Origin: Terriglobia bacterium
Lineage (GTDB): Bacteria > Acidobacteriota > Terriglobia > JAJPHL01
Direction of reading: 5' to 3'
Assembly: GCA_021325275.1 (NCBI GenBank)
Contig: JAJPHL010000068.1
Span: 270,180-334,179 of the forward strand
Length of the DNA: 64,000 nucleotides
Both the position numbers and the translations under genes were made by a program. Below the pieces are notes generated by a model. The model had not been told where the DNA came from, did no database searches, and saw nothing but the letters and a program-made list of their open reading frames with translations. Positions 42,906 through 51,903 of this stretch are shown here, one piece after another; position 1 is the stretch's first letter, and every line of letters begins with the position of its first letter.

Positions 42906-44080
42906 GCGACGATGAAGCCGGTGATCAACAGGTTCGCGATGCTAATCGGCAGCAGACGCTTCCAGCCGAATTCCATCAGCGTGTCGTAGCGGAATCGCGG
43001 CAAGGTCCAGCGCACCCATATGTAAAGGAAGAGGAAAAATCCTACTTTCGCGAGGAACCAGAAGACTCCCTCGGCGGGCGTGTAGAACGCCGGCCACAGG
43101 AAGAGCAATCCCAGCAGGACGCAGACGCCCATAAAGACGGGCAACACGATTTTCTCGATGAGGCGACGGCGTGTGAGCCAGAAGCGCGCGAGAACCAGCG
43201 CCAGCGCGAAGAAAACCACCACCGGAACGAAGCGCGAGTACTGCGAGTTAATCGGCGAGAGCCATCCGCCCATAAAGAGCAATGTTGCCAGGCACGATGC
43301 CGTGACCATGTTGGCGTATTCCGCCGTGAAGAACATGGCGAATTTCATGGAACTGTATTCGGTATGGAATCCCGCGACGAGTTCGCCTTCGCACTCCGGC
43401 AAATCGAACGGCACGCGATTGGTTTCCGCGAACGCCGAAATCAGGTAGGTGATAAACGCGATCGCCTGCGGAAAGCAATTCCAGTGCGGAATCACGCGGA
43501 ACCAATAGCCGCTTTGCGCGTTCACGATATCGCGCAAACTCAGCGACCCGGCGACGAGCAGCGGTCCGACCACCGAAAAACTCAAGCTCAACTCGTAGCT
43601 GATCATCTGCGCCGAACTGCGCAATCCGCCGAGCAGCGCGTACTTGCTTCCCGACGACCATCCGGCCAGCGCGATTCCGTAGACGCCCAGCGACGTCACG
43701 CCGAGGATGAAGAGAATACCGACATTCAGATCGCTAATCTGCAAGTAGGTGCTGTGGCCGGCCACGGTGACTATGCCGCCGAAGGGAATCACGGTGATCG
43801 ACAGGAGTCCCAGCACCAGCGCGATGAGCGGCGCGATGAAATACGTCGGCAACTCCGCCTGCGCCGGCGTGGGATCTTCCTTGAAGATGAACTTGATCAC
43901 GTCGGCGAGCGGCTGCAACAATCCATGCGGTCCGGTTTGCGTAGGGCCCCAGCGATTCTGGATGCGTCCCGCGATCTTGCGCTCGATCCACACGATGTAC
44001 GCCAGCGCCGTCAACAACACGAACAGCACCAACGCAATCTTAATCAGGCTGGCTACGAGGAAATCTTGGAACGGGCTCAT
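42890..44080 (-). CDS. nuoH: NADH-quinone oxidoreductase subunit H
   Basis: 396 residues, eight or more membrane helices, longer than the about 330-residue E. coli form. The quinone-channel loop ERKIAGRIQNRWGPTQTGPH and FAETNRVPFDLPECEGELVA (acidic loop that contacts nuoB/nuoI) are intact. It starts about 320 bases after the DUF2442/DUF4160 insertion. Confidence 0.95.
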   Translation of the reverse strand: MSPFQDFLVASLIKIALVLFVLLTALAYIVWIERKIAGRIQNRWGPTQTGPHGLLQPLADVIKFIFKEDPTPAQAELPTYFIAPLIALVLGLLSITVIPFGGIVTVAGHSTYLQISDLNVGILFILGVTSLGVYGIALAGWSSGSKYALLGGLRSSAQMISYELSLSFSVVGPLLVAGSLSLRDIVNAQSGYWFRVIPHWNCFPQAIAFITYLISAFAETNRVPFDLPECEGELVAGFHTEYSSMKFAMFFTAEYANMVTASCLATLLFMGGWLSPINSQYSRFVPVVVFFALALVLARFWLTRRRLIEKIVLPVFMGVCVLLGLLFLWPAFYTPAEGVFWFLAKVGFFLFLYIWVRWTLPRFRYDTLMEFGWKRLLPISIANLLITGFIVAWRAS

Positions 44081-44402
44081 TGTGGATGGGGCGAAGCATT
44101 ATTTTTACACAAAGCGGCGTCGCATGCATCAAAGAATCGGAGCGATTTCCTCGGGGTGGGAATGAGCGCGCCGGCCACGTCAAGGGAATCGGAATGCGAT
44201 AGATGTTGCTATGCGCCGTCGTGACCACATGGGCATACACCGCCGGATCGTTGCTCGGTGCGAAGGCTGCGGTCAGCACCGTGGCCGCGCCAGGAATGGC
44301 CTTGCCGGGGACATTTCCGATCCTCTGTTCGTCGTTCTTACTCAGAATCTTGCAGTGTGAAATCGTGCGCCCCAGCACGAGGTCATTATAGCGGAGTATC
44401 GC
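44081..44402. other. Gap between nuoH and the DUF2442 gene; possible kinase remnant
   Basis: No clear gene. A minus-strand open frame from 44378 begins LGRTISHCKILSKNDEQ, which resembles the N-terminus that precedes many Acidobacteria Ser/Thr kinases (TISHYKILEKL), then changes into an unrelated segment ending AHSNIYRIPI. It may be a deletion remnant of a kinase-propeller gene, or chance. Apart from this I see nothing in the gap. Confidence 0.3.
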
Positions 44403-44657
44403 TCAGTGCGTTTGTACGGTTAGCCTGATGTTGTCGTGCAGGAACTCCGGCGCCATGTCCGCGCCGTTGGGCCAAACCAAGGTTTGGAAATCTGGATGAA
44501 TTGAGAAGTTCCGGAAGAATTCCGGATCGCGCAGCGGTTCGAAGATCGGTCCGCGCAACGCCGGGGTTAAGTCGATTTCGCCCTCGCTTCCGTCGCGGAA
44601 GCGGAGCCAAACGACATGGCCGGAAATGTATTTTGCTTCGAGGATGTCGTAGTCCAT
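44403..44657 (-). CDS. DUF2442 protein
   Basis: 84-residue DUF2442 protein, a small family often paired with DUF4160. Sequence features: YDILEAKYISGHVVWLRFRD and EIDLTPALRGPIFEPLRD. Its start is four bases after the DUF4160 stop. The pair behaves like a toxin-antitoxin module in context, but its role is not established; it is inserted between nuoG and nuoH. Confidence 0.8.
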   Translation of the reverse strand: MDYDILEAKYISGHVVWLRFRDGSEGEIDLTPALRGPIFEPLRDPEFFRNFSIHPDFQTLVWPNGADMAPEFLHDNIRLTVQTH

Positions 44658-44661
44658 AGTT

Positions 44662-44919
44662 CTATTCCAATGGTTCGATCTCTTTTAGTGGCTGTCCTTC
44701 GCGCGCCAACCGCCAGTCTTCGAGCAATTCCAGCCGGTGCGCCGCCGCCCACTCCTCCACCAACCTCAACGCCCTCGGCGGAAACGTCCCTCGAACGATT
44801 CCTGTTTCAACCTCGATGGAGACCTTGTACCCGCCATATCTGGCGTGGAAATGTGCTACTCCATGCTCATTATAAAACATGCCGATCACGATTCCCAAGA
44901 AACGCGAGATCTCAGGCAT
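44662..44919 (-). CDS. DUF4160 protein
   Basis: 85-residue DUF4160 protein (PEISRFLGIVIGMFYNEHGV, AHFHARYGGYKVSIEVETG). This family typically precedes DUF2442, as here. Proposed to be half of a toxin-antitoxin pair by context only. Its start lies 11 bases after the nuoG stop, so it is probably read from the nuo transcript. Confidence 0.8.
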   Translation of the reverse strand: MPEISRFLGIVIGMFYNEHGVAHFHARYGGYKVSIEVETGIVRGTFPPRALRLVEEWAAAHRLELLEDWRLAREGQPLKEIEPLE

Positions 44920-44930
44920 GATGCATTTCG

Positions 44931-47030
44931 CTACTTCCCAATTCCCTCGGGATTCTTGCGCTCTTTCGCTTCCGCGACCGCGCTCAACGCCGAGCAGTAG
45001 CGGCCCAGCGTTCCGCTCGTAAACAGGGTGTCGTTCGACGACGCGATCAAGTCAGGACGGTCGCGATGCGGCACCGCGCCGTTCAGCGTGACGGCCGGGA
45101 CGGCCGAGCCGGTCCACAGCGCCGCGGCGGCGATGTTGTAGCCCTTCACGCTTCGGCGGATTTCCTCGAACACTTCGTTCGATTGCGTCGCCGCGTTCGC
45201 CGCGCCGAGATCGAATCCCATGGCTCGCGCGATCAAGCTGAGAATTTCGAGGTCGGTCTTAGCGCCGTTCACGAGCAAGCCCAATTTCTGGCGCTGCACT
45301 TCGCCGTAGGTATTGGTGACCGTGCCGCCTTTTTCGTAAGGACCCGCGCTCGGCAGCAGCACGTCGGCGATCTGCGCGGTTTCGGTGAGGAACATGTCTT
45401 GCACGACAACGAAGGCCTTTCCCGCTTGTATCAGGTAGCGCCGCGCCGGATTCGCGCCGACAATCAGGAACGCTTCGAGATTTCCGGCGAGCATTTCATC
45501 GAGCGCCATTCCCGCCTGCGCGGCCGGCTGATAGCCCGGCCCGAGATCCGGCAGTACACCCATGTCAACCGCGCCGCGTGAGTTCGCGTTGTCGGCGAGC
45601 GCGATGTAGCGCGTGTGTCCCGGCAGGGTGTCGCCGAAGGCTACCAGTTTCGTGATGTCCGCGCCTTTGACCTCCGAGCCGAAAATGATGACGACGTCTT
45701 TTTCCTTGGCTAACGCGTCGCGGAATCGCTCCAGTTCCTCAATCTCCTCGCCGGCCTTGGCGATTTTCGCAGCTTCGGCCTGGGCAACCAACGGAATCGA
45801 TGCGCGGTTGACGATATATAGGTGTTGCTTGCGCAGGCGCACCGCGGTGCGGATGTTCCACGCAAGCATCGGGTGCTGATCCGTAGGATTGTTGCCGATC
45901 AGCAACACGGCCGGTGCTTCGAGGACGTCGCGCGATGTCGCGAGCGCGCTGGGAGTCGCGGGCCGTCCGGCGAGCGCGTCCATCAGAGCAGGGAAATCCG
46001 CGGAACGGCGATGGTCGATGTGCGGCGTCTTTAATCCTTGGCGCGCGAATTTCTGCAGGAAGAAGTTTTCCTCGTTGGTCGTGTGCGTCGACCCGATGAC
46101 ACCATGCGTTTTCGCGGCTTTCAATCCCGCGGCGGCCGCGGCGATTGCTTCGGTCCACGTGCACTCGACCAACTCGTCGTTCTTGCGCACGCGCGGCTTG
46201 GTGATGCGCTCGGCGCTGTGCGTGAAATCGTAGCCGTAGCGGCCTTTGATGCAAAGGAACTCGCCGTTCAACCCGCTGGCATCGCGATTGTTGCCGCGCA
46301 TGATCTGATTGTTGCGGACGCTCAGCGTGACCTTGCAGCCGTCGCCGCAATGCGCGCACGGCGTCGCGACGTAGGTCATTTCCCACGGTCGCGTTTGATA
46401 GCGATACGCTCCCGAGGTCAGCGCGCCGACCGGGCAAATGTCGATGCACATGCCGCACTCTTCGCATTCCAGATGATCGCCCTTGTTCGGCACGATCTCC
46501 GAGTTCACGCCGCGATAGTTCAATCCCAGCGCGCCCACGCCCATGCCTTCATTGCAAATGCGGATGCAGCGATAGCAAAGGATGCAGCGAGGCGCGTCGT
46601 AGTACACCACCGGCGACCACTTCTGCTCGGGCACGTGCAGTTTTTCCTCGACAAATCGGCTGCCGCCGGCCCCGTAGCGGAACACCATGTCTTGCAATTC
46701 GCACTCGCCGCCCTTGTCGCACACCGGGCAATCGAGCGGGTGATTGGTGAGCAGAAACTCCAGGGTGGTCTTGCGCGCCGTGTGGATTTTTTCGTTGTCC
46801 GACCACACGACCATGCCTTCCATCACCGGCTCGGTGCAGGCGGTCGCGAGTTTCGGGCGCTTCTCGATGTCCACCAGACACATGCGGCACGCGGCCTGCA
46901 GCGAGAGTCCGGGGTAATAGCAGAACGCGGGAATCTCGACGCCGTTTTGGCGCGCGGCTTCGATGAGGAGGGTACCCTTTTCGGCGGTGAGTTCCTTGTC
47001 GTTCAGTTTGAATTTGACGAGTTCAGGCAT
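44931..47030 (-). CDS. nuoG: NADH-quinone oxidoreductase subunit G
   Basis: 699 residues. N-terminal [2Fe-2S] ferredoxin domain (CYYPGLSLQAACRMCLVDIE), His-ligated and 4Fe clusters (HPLDCPVCDKGGECELQD, CILCYRCIRIC, CEECGMCIDICPVGAL), a fourth cysteine group CAHCGDGC, then a molybdopterin-like domain. The upstream side carries inverted repeat A5, separating it from nuoF. Confidence 0.95.
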   Translation of the reverse strand: MPELVKFKLNDKELTAEKGTLLIEAARQNGVEIPAFCYYPGLSLQAACRMCLVDIEKRPKLATACTEPVMEGMVVWSDNEKIHTARKTTLEFLLTNHPLDCPVCDKGGECELQDMVFRYGAGGSRFVEEKLHVPEQKWSPVVYYDAPRCILCYRCIRICNEGMGVGALGLNYRGVNSEIVPNKGDHLECEECGMCIDICPVGALTSGAYRYQTRPWEMTYVATPCAHCGDGCKVTLSVRNNQIMRGNNRDASGLNGEFLCIKGRYGYDFTHSAERITKPRVRKNDELVECTWTEAIAAAAAGLKAAKTHGVIGSTHTTNEENFFLQKFARQGLKTPHIDHRRSADFPALMDALAGRPATPSALATSRDVLEAPAVLLIGNNPTDQHPMLAWNIRTAVRLRKQHLYIVNRASIPLVAQAEAAKIAKAGEEIEELERFRDALAKEKDVVIIFGSEVKGADITKLVAFGDTLPGHTRYIALADNANSRGAVDMGVLPDLGPGYQPAAQAGMALDEMLAGNLEAFLIVGANPARRYLIQAGKAFVVVQDMFLTETAQIADVLLPSAGPYEKGGTVTNTYGEVQRQKLGLLVNGAKTDLEILSLIARAMGFDLGAANAATQSNEVFEEIRRSVKGYNIAAAALWTGSAVPAVTLNGAVPHRDRPDLIASSNDTLFTSGTLGRYCSALSAVAEAKERKNPEGIGK

Positions 47031-47063
47031 GATTTCTAACCTAAGCGATACCGAAACTCCAAC

Positions 47064-47161
47064 GGTTTTCTCGCCGCAGAGACGCAGAGAAAACCTGGAG
47101 ATTGCGTGTGCCAGGTCTTCTCTGCGTCTCTGCGTCTCTGCGTCTCTGCGGTGAAAAAACC
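47064..47161. repeat. Inverted repeat A5 inside the nuo operon, unequal arms
   Basis: Left arm 47064-47098 has two GAGACGCA-type units, right arm 47111-47161 has four, so unit number changed in one arm only. Inner bases CCTGG/CCAGG pair. It lies between nuoF stop and nuoG start and would form a strong hairpin in the nuo mRNA, but it has no T-run directly after it on the minus strand. Confidence 0.9.
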
Positions 47162-47169
47162 GTCAGTCA

Positions 47170-48480
47170 TTATTGCCTTCCTTCATAAGGACACTTGTTC
47201 CCGTTTAAATGCGCTTCAAAGTCCGCCCGGAAATGTTTCACCGCGCTGATCATCGGCATGGCCGCCGCGTCGCCGAGCGGACAAAACGTGCGCCCTAGCA
47301 TGGCTTGCGCCAATTCGTTGATCAGGTTGATGTCGCGTTCCTCGCCGCCGCCTGCGTGGAAGCGGGTCAGCATTTTCTTGAGCCACGTGGTGCCTTCGCG
47401 GCACGGGATGCACCATCCGCAGCTTTCGTGCGAGTAGAAACGCATCACGCGCAGCGCTACTTCTACCATGCACGTGTCTTCGTTCATCACCACCAGTCCG
47501 CCCGATCCCAAAAACGTACCTTGCTTGGCCATGGAATCGAAATCCATCGGCGTATCGAGTTGATCGGGCACCAGCATCGGCGTGGACGATCCGCCGGGAA
47601 TAATCGCTTTGATTTTCTTGTCGCCTTCCATTCCTCCCGCGACTTCGTAGATCGCCTTGCGCAGCGAAATGCCCAGCGGCAACTCGTAACATCCGGGACG
47701 CTTCACGTGTCCGCTGATGTTGGTGAGCTTGGTGCCGCCATTTTTCGGTGTGCCGAGAGCGTGATACCAGTCGCCGCCTTTCAAGATGATCGCGGGAACC
47801 GTGGCGAACGTCTCGACATTGTTGAGAATCGTGGGCGATTGATACAATCCCGCGACGGCGGGGAAAGGCGGGCGGATGCGCGGAATGCCGCGCTTGCCTT
47901 CCAGCGATTCGAGCAGCGCCGATTCCTCGCCGCACTCGTAGGCGCCGGCGCCGGAATGCGCCACGCAGTCGAAATCGAAGCCCGTGCCTTGGATGTTCTT
48001 TCCCAGCCAGCCGCGCGCGTACGCCTCGTCGATGGCCTTCTCGACAATCTCAATCAGGAAACGATATTCGCCGCGAATGTAGATGAATCCCTTGTGCGCG
48101 TCGATCGCCAGACCCGCGATCATCATGCCTTCGATGATCTCGTGCGGATCGAATTGCATCAGCAAACGGTCCTTGCACGTGCCCGGTTCGCTCTCGTCGG
48201 CGTTGCAGACGATGTAGCGCGGCTTCTGAATGTTTTTCGGCACGAAACTCCACTTCATGCCGGTGGAAAAACCCGCGCCGCCGCGTCCGCGCAGTCCCGA
48301 CTTCTTGACTTCCTCGATGATTTCGTCTTGCGTCATCTTCCGGGCTTTCAGGAACGCCTGATAGCCTTCGTTGGCAAGATACGTGTCGATCGACGCGGAG
48401 TTCGGCAAGTCGAAGCGGCGCGAAATCACTTTCACTTCGTGCTCGGAGCCGGGCATTAAATCACGGAGACCGTAGATCAT
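47170..48480 (-). CDS. nuoF: NADH-quinone oxidoreductase subunit F
   Basis: 436 residues, binds NADH, FMN and a [4Fe-4S] cluster. Motifs: RGRGGAGFSTGMKW (nucleotide), CNADESEPGTCKDR, and cluster ligands SCGWCIPCREGT and FCPLGDAA. The ATG at 48480 overlaps the nuoE stop (ATGA); the frame extends upstream only through nuoE. Confidence 0.95.
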   Translation of the reverse strand: MIYGLRDLMPGSEHEVKVISRRFDLPNSASIDTYLANEGYQAFLKARKMTQDEIIEEVKKSGLRGRGGAGFSTGMKWSFVPKNIQKPRYIVCNADESEPGTCKDRLLMQFDPHEIIEGMMIAGLAIDAHKGFIYIRGEYRFLIEIVEKAIDEAYARGWLGKNIQGTGFDFDCVAHSGAGAYECGEESALLESLEGKRGIPRIRPPFPAVAGLYQSPTILNNVETFATVPAIILKGGDWYHALGTPKNGGTKLTNISGHVKRPGCYELPLGISLRKAIYEVAGGMEGDKKIKAIIPGGSSTPMLVPDQLDTPMDFDSMAKQGTFLGSGGLVVMNEDTCMVEVALRVMRFYSHESCGWCIPCREGTTWLKKMLTRFHAGGGEERDINLINELAQAMLGRTFCPLGDAAAMPMISAVKHFRADFEAHLNGNKCPYEGRQ

Positions 48481-48959
48481 TGCCCGCCTCCTTTTTTCAA
48501 CTCGTTGATGACGCGGTCGAAACTTTCGGGAGTCACGTTGTGATGGTAATCGTAGTTGACTTGCATCGCCGGCGCCCAGCAGCACGACCCGATGCATTCC
48601 ACTTCTTCGAGCGAAAAACGCCCATCCGCATCGACTTGCTTGTGTCCGATGCCCAGCGTTTTCCGCGCGTGATCCCAAACCTTGAAGCCCCCGCGCAGCA
48701 TGCAAGAGATGTTGGTGTACACCTGGACGTGATACTGGCCCAGCGGTTTCTTGTGCATCATCGAGTAATACCCGATGACTTCATTGACTTGCAGGACCGT
48801 AACGCCAAGACGGTCGGCGATTTCCGCGATCACTTCGTCGGTGAGCGATCCCACTTCGTCTTGCGCGTACATCAGCATCGGCACCAGCGCCGAGCGCTTC
48901 TGCGGATAGCTCTGGAGCATGCGCGCGAAACGTTTTTCAAGCGGCGCGGAAAAGGTCAC
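48477..48959 (-). CDS. nuoE: NADH-quinone oxidoreductase subunit E, atypical cluster ligand
   Basis: 160 residues, thioredoxin-like [2Fe-2S] subunit. The usual ligand pattern is C-x4-C with C-x3-C. The second pair is intact (ECIGSC, Cys122 and Cys126). At the first pair the second Cys is present (Cys86 in NISCMLRG) but the first position is Tyr81 (VYTNISC), encoded by TAC. The cluster may be altered or lost. Otherwise the subunit is full length and coupled by overlaps to nuoD and nuoF. Confidence 0.9.
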   Translation of the reverse strand: MTFSAPLEKRFARMLQSYPQKRSALVPMLMYAQDEVGSLTDEVIAEIADRLGVTVLQVNEVIGYYSMMHKKPLGQYHVQVYTNISCMLRGGFKVWDHARKTLGIGHKQVDADGRFSLEEVECIGSCCWAPAMQVNYDYHHNVTPESFDRVINELKKGGGQ

Positions 48960-50167
48960 CGGTCAATCTCTCCTAGAACGATATCGATGCTGCCGATGCA
49001 CGCCACCAAATCGGAAATCAGGCGGCCCTCGCACATTTTCGGCAGCGCCTGCAAATTCACGAACGACGGAGTGCGCACGTGCATGCGCATGGGGTGCGAC
49101 GTGCCGTCCGAGACGATGTAGTATCCCATGATCCCGCGCGGCGATTCGATCGCCTGGAAAACCTCGCCGGCGGGAACGCGGAAGCCTTCCGTCACGATTT
49201 TGAAGTGGTAGATGAGCGCTTCCATTTCCGTCTTCATGCGCTCGCGATCGGGCATCACGATGTGCGGCGCGTTCGCTTTCACGGGACCTTCCGGCATTCC
49301 TTCGAGCGCTTGCTTGGCGATCTTGACGCTCTCGCGCATTTCGGCGACGCGGACCAAGTAACGCGCGTAAACGTCGCCTTCGGTGCGCGTGGGCACGTCG
49401 AATTCGAATTTGTCGTAGCCGGCGTACGGGTTTGTCTTTCGCAAATCCAGCGCGACTCCCGAAGCCCGCAGCGTGGGACCCGAGACGCCCCAGGCGATCG
49501 CGTCCTTCGCGGACATCGCGGCGATGCCCTTGGTGCGATCGAGCCAGATGCGATTTTTCGTCAACAGCGTTTCGTATTCATCCACGCGATCCGGGAAATA
49601 GCCCAGGAATCGTTTGGCGCGCTCGTAAAACGGCAGCGGCGGCTCGATGGACACGCCGCCCACGCGGAAGTAACTCGTCATCATGCGCTGTCCCGAGACG
49701 GCCTCGAACAGCTTCAGGATTTCCTCGCGCTCACGGAAGCAATACAACATCATCGTGACCGCGCCCAAGTCGAGCGCGTGCGTGCCGAGCCAAACCAAGT
49801 GGCTATTCAAGCGCGTCAGCTCGTTCAGCAGGATGCGCAGGTACATCGCGCGCGGCGGCGGCTCGAGCGCCAGCAACTTTTCGGTGGCCAACACGAACGC
49901 CAGGTTGTTGGTCATCGGGCAGAGGTAATCGATGCGATCGGTGAGCGTGATCACCTGGTGATACGTTTTCGATTCCGCCGATTTCTCGATGCCGGTGTGG
50001 AGGAAGCCGATTTCCGGTTTGATGCTGACGACGTTCTCGCCGTCCATTTCGAGCATCAAGCGCAGCACACCATGCGTCGACGGATGCTGCGGGCCCAGGC
50101 TGAGCGTCAACAGGCCGCCGGCAGCGGGCTCCAGATGCGCGTGCTGCGAAACCAGAGTGGTCGCCAT
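48956..50167 (-). CDS. nuoD: NADH-quinone oxidoreductase subunit D
   Basis: 403 residues, holds half of the quinone site. The signature LGPQHPSTHGVLRLMLEMDG is present, and the C-terminal DLVACIGSIDIVLGEIDR is the conserved end of the subunit. Its start shares one base with the nuoC stop (TAATG). Confidence 0.95.
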   Translation of the reverse strand: MATTLVSQHAHLEPAAGGLLTLSLGPQHPSTHGVLRLMLEMDGENVVSIKPEIGFLHTGIEKSAESKTYHQVITLTDRIDYLCPMTNNLAFVLATEKLLALEPPPRAMYLRILLNELTRLNSHLVWLGTHALDLGAVTMMLYCFREREEILKLFEAVSGQRMMTSYFRVGGVSIEPPLPFYERAKRFLGYFPDRVDEYETLLTKNRIWLDRTKGIAAMSAKDAIAWGVSGPTLRASGVALDLRKTNPYAGYDKFEFDVPTRTEGDVYARYLVRVAEMRESVKIAKQALEGMPEGPVKANAPHIVMPDRERMKTEMEALIYHFKIVTEGFRVPAGEVFQAIESPRGIMGYYIVSDGTSHPMRMHVRTPSFVNLQALPKMCEGRLISDLVACIGSIDIVLGEIDR

Positions 50168-50637
50168 TAGCGCGGACCCTCCGTGGCGTAGTCGCGGCGC
50201 AGCGGATAGCCTTCCCAATTGTCGGGGAGCATGATGCGCCGCAGATCCGGGTGTCCGGAAAATTTCACGCCGAACAGGTCGAAGACCTCGCGTTCATGCC
50301 ATCCCGCGGCGGGCCACACGCTGATGACGGTGGAAATTTCGGGCGCCTCGCCCGGCAATCCGGCTTTCAGGCGCAGGAACTGCTTTTTCGCGACGGAAAA
50401 AAGATGATAGACCACCTGGAAGCGCGGCTCGGTGGGATAGTCGTCGCGACACGTGAGGTCGGCGAGAAAATCGTACCCACATTGATCGCGGAGAAACTCG
50501 CAGACCGCCACGATCCGCGCAGGCGCGATGTCGAGTGTCAATTCATTGCGATCGAATTTGCCATTGAGGATGGACGCGGCGTCGAATCCGCTCAGGGCTT
50601 GCACGTCGGCGAACGTTTGTAGGGATTCCGGGATCAT
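50167..50637 (-). CDS. nuoC: NADH-quinone oxidoreductase subunit C
   Basis: 156 residues. The segment HEREVFDLFGVKFSGHPDLR is the subunit signature. It follows nuoA by 12 bases, with no nuoB between, which is unusual: nuoB normally lies there. Confidence 0.95.
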   Translation of the reverse strand: MIPESLQTFADVQALSGFDAASILNGKFDRNELTLDIAPARIVAVCEFLRDQCGYDFLADLTCRDDYPTEPRFQVVYHLFSVAKKQFLRLKAGLPGEAPEISTVISVWPAAGWHEREVFDLFGVKFSGHPDLRRIMLPDNWEGYPLRRDYATEGPR

Positions 50638-50649
50638 GGCGTTCGGTTG

Positions 50650-51027
<378 letters not shown>

Positions 51028-51072
51028 TTTTTCGGGTGGCGCAAACCGGGCTAGCCAATCTTGTAATATTCA

Positions 51073-51101
51073 ACTATACTGACGCAGGTAGACCAAGTCA
51101 A
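51073..51101 (-). promoter_or_regulatory. Sigma-70-type promoter of the nuo operon
   Basis: On the minus strand TTGACT (51096-51101) is 17 bases from TATAGT (51073-51078), close to consensus at both boxes. It lies 46 bases before the nuoA ATG. Confidence 0.65.
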
Positions 51102-51163
51102 GGCGCGCTTCCCCCGGCGCGCGCGTATCTGGGAAAGTAATTTTTCACTCGGGGACGGCCATC

Positions 51164-51688
51164 ATGATCTTCGGATTTAACACGGACGTGAAAGTTGGCG
51201 AGAGTGTCTATCACGTGCAAACCGAAGACCGCGGCCCCAAGCGCCCCACCATCGATTCGGTCATTTACTATAAAGGACAGATCCTCGACCGCCGCCGCAC
51301 GCAGTACGAACCGGACACGCCGGCCGAACGGATCAAGGAACTGGTGACGGGCCAGCATCGCGAGTTGGTCGACTCGCTGAAATCGGGATCGTTCATTCCC
51401 GATCTTCAACAAGCGCACAACGTCACGGTGGAGTTGCTCAATCCCGGATCGTTGGATTTGAACGGACGCTTGCTGTTCCGCTTGAAAGTTCCCGCTGGAA
51501 GCAGCGTTCAAGCCTTTCTGGAAGTGAACGACTCGCCGGCGCAACGCGCCGAGACGATCGGCGACAAGGATGGCGTGGCGGAAGTGACCTTCCTGGTGCC
51601 GGAAGCCGCCGAAGCGCAGGTGATGTTCCGCGCCGTGACGGAAGGCCACATCCAAGCGCTGAAATTTCACTTGAGGCAGCAAGAGTGA
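51164..51688 (+). CDS. Conserved hypothetical protein
   Basis: 174 residues without membrane segments. N-terminus FGFNTDVKVGESVYHVQTED, then a beta-rich C-terminal part (LFRLKVPAGSSVQAFLEVND). I do not recognise the family. It is divergent from the nuo operon and its stop overlaps the ThiS-like gene (GTGA), so they are coupled. Confidence 0.65.
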   Translation: MIFGFNTDVKVGESVYHVQTEDRGPKRPTIDSVIYYKGQILDRRRTQYEPDTPAERIKELVTGQHRELVDSLKSGSFIPDLQQAHNVTVELLNPGSLDLNGRLLFRLKVPAGSSVQAFLEVNDSPAQRAETIGDKDGVAEVTFLVPEAAEAQVMFRAVTEGHIQALKFHLRQQE

Positions 51689-51903
51689 CGATCGCAAGGG
51701 AGATTGAAGTGCGCGTAAACGGCGAGCCGGTACGCGTGGCCGCTCCCGCTACGATCGCCAGCCTGCTCGAGCACATGCAACTGCAAGGGGATCGCGTGGC
51801 CGTGGAACGCAATCGCGCGATTGTGTCGCGTACGGCGTGGGTGGAAACCTCGCTGGAGTCCGGCGATCAACTTGAGATTGTCCATTTTGTCGGCGGTGGC
51901 TAA
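51685..51903 (+). CDS. ThiS/MoaD-like sulfur carrier protein
   Basis: 72 residues, beta-grasp fold, C-terminus ends GGG as needed for adenylation and thiocarboxylate formation. The beta-grasp start (REIEVRVNGEPVRVAAPATI) and ending DQLEIVHFVGGG fit ThiS. No thiamin gene (thiG, thiE, thiF) is adjacent. The stop overlaps the convergent glycosyltransferase gene by four bases. Confidence 0.82.
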   Translation: MTIAREIEVRVNGEPVRVAAPATIASLLEHMQLQGDRVAVERNRAIVSRTAWVETSLESGDQLEIVHFVGGG

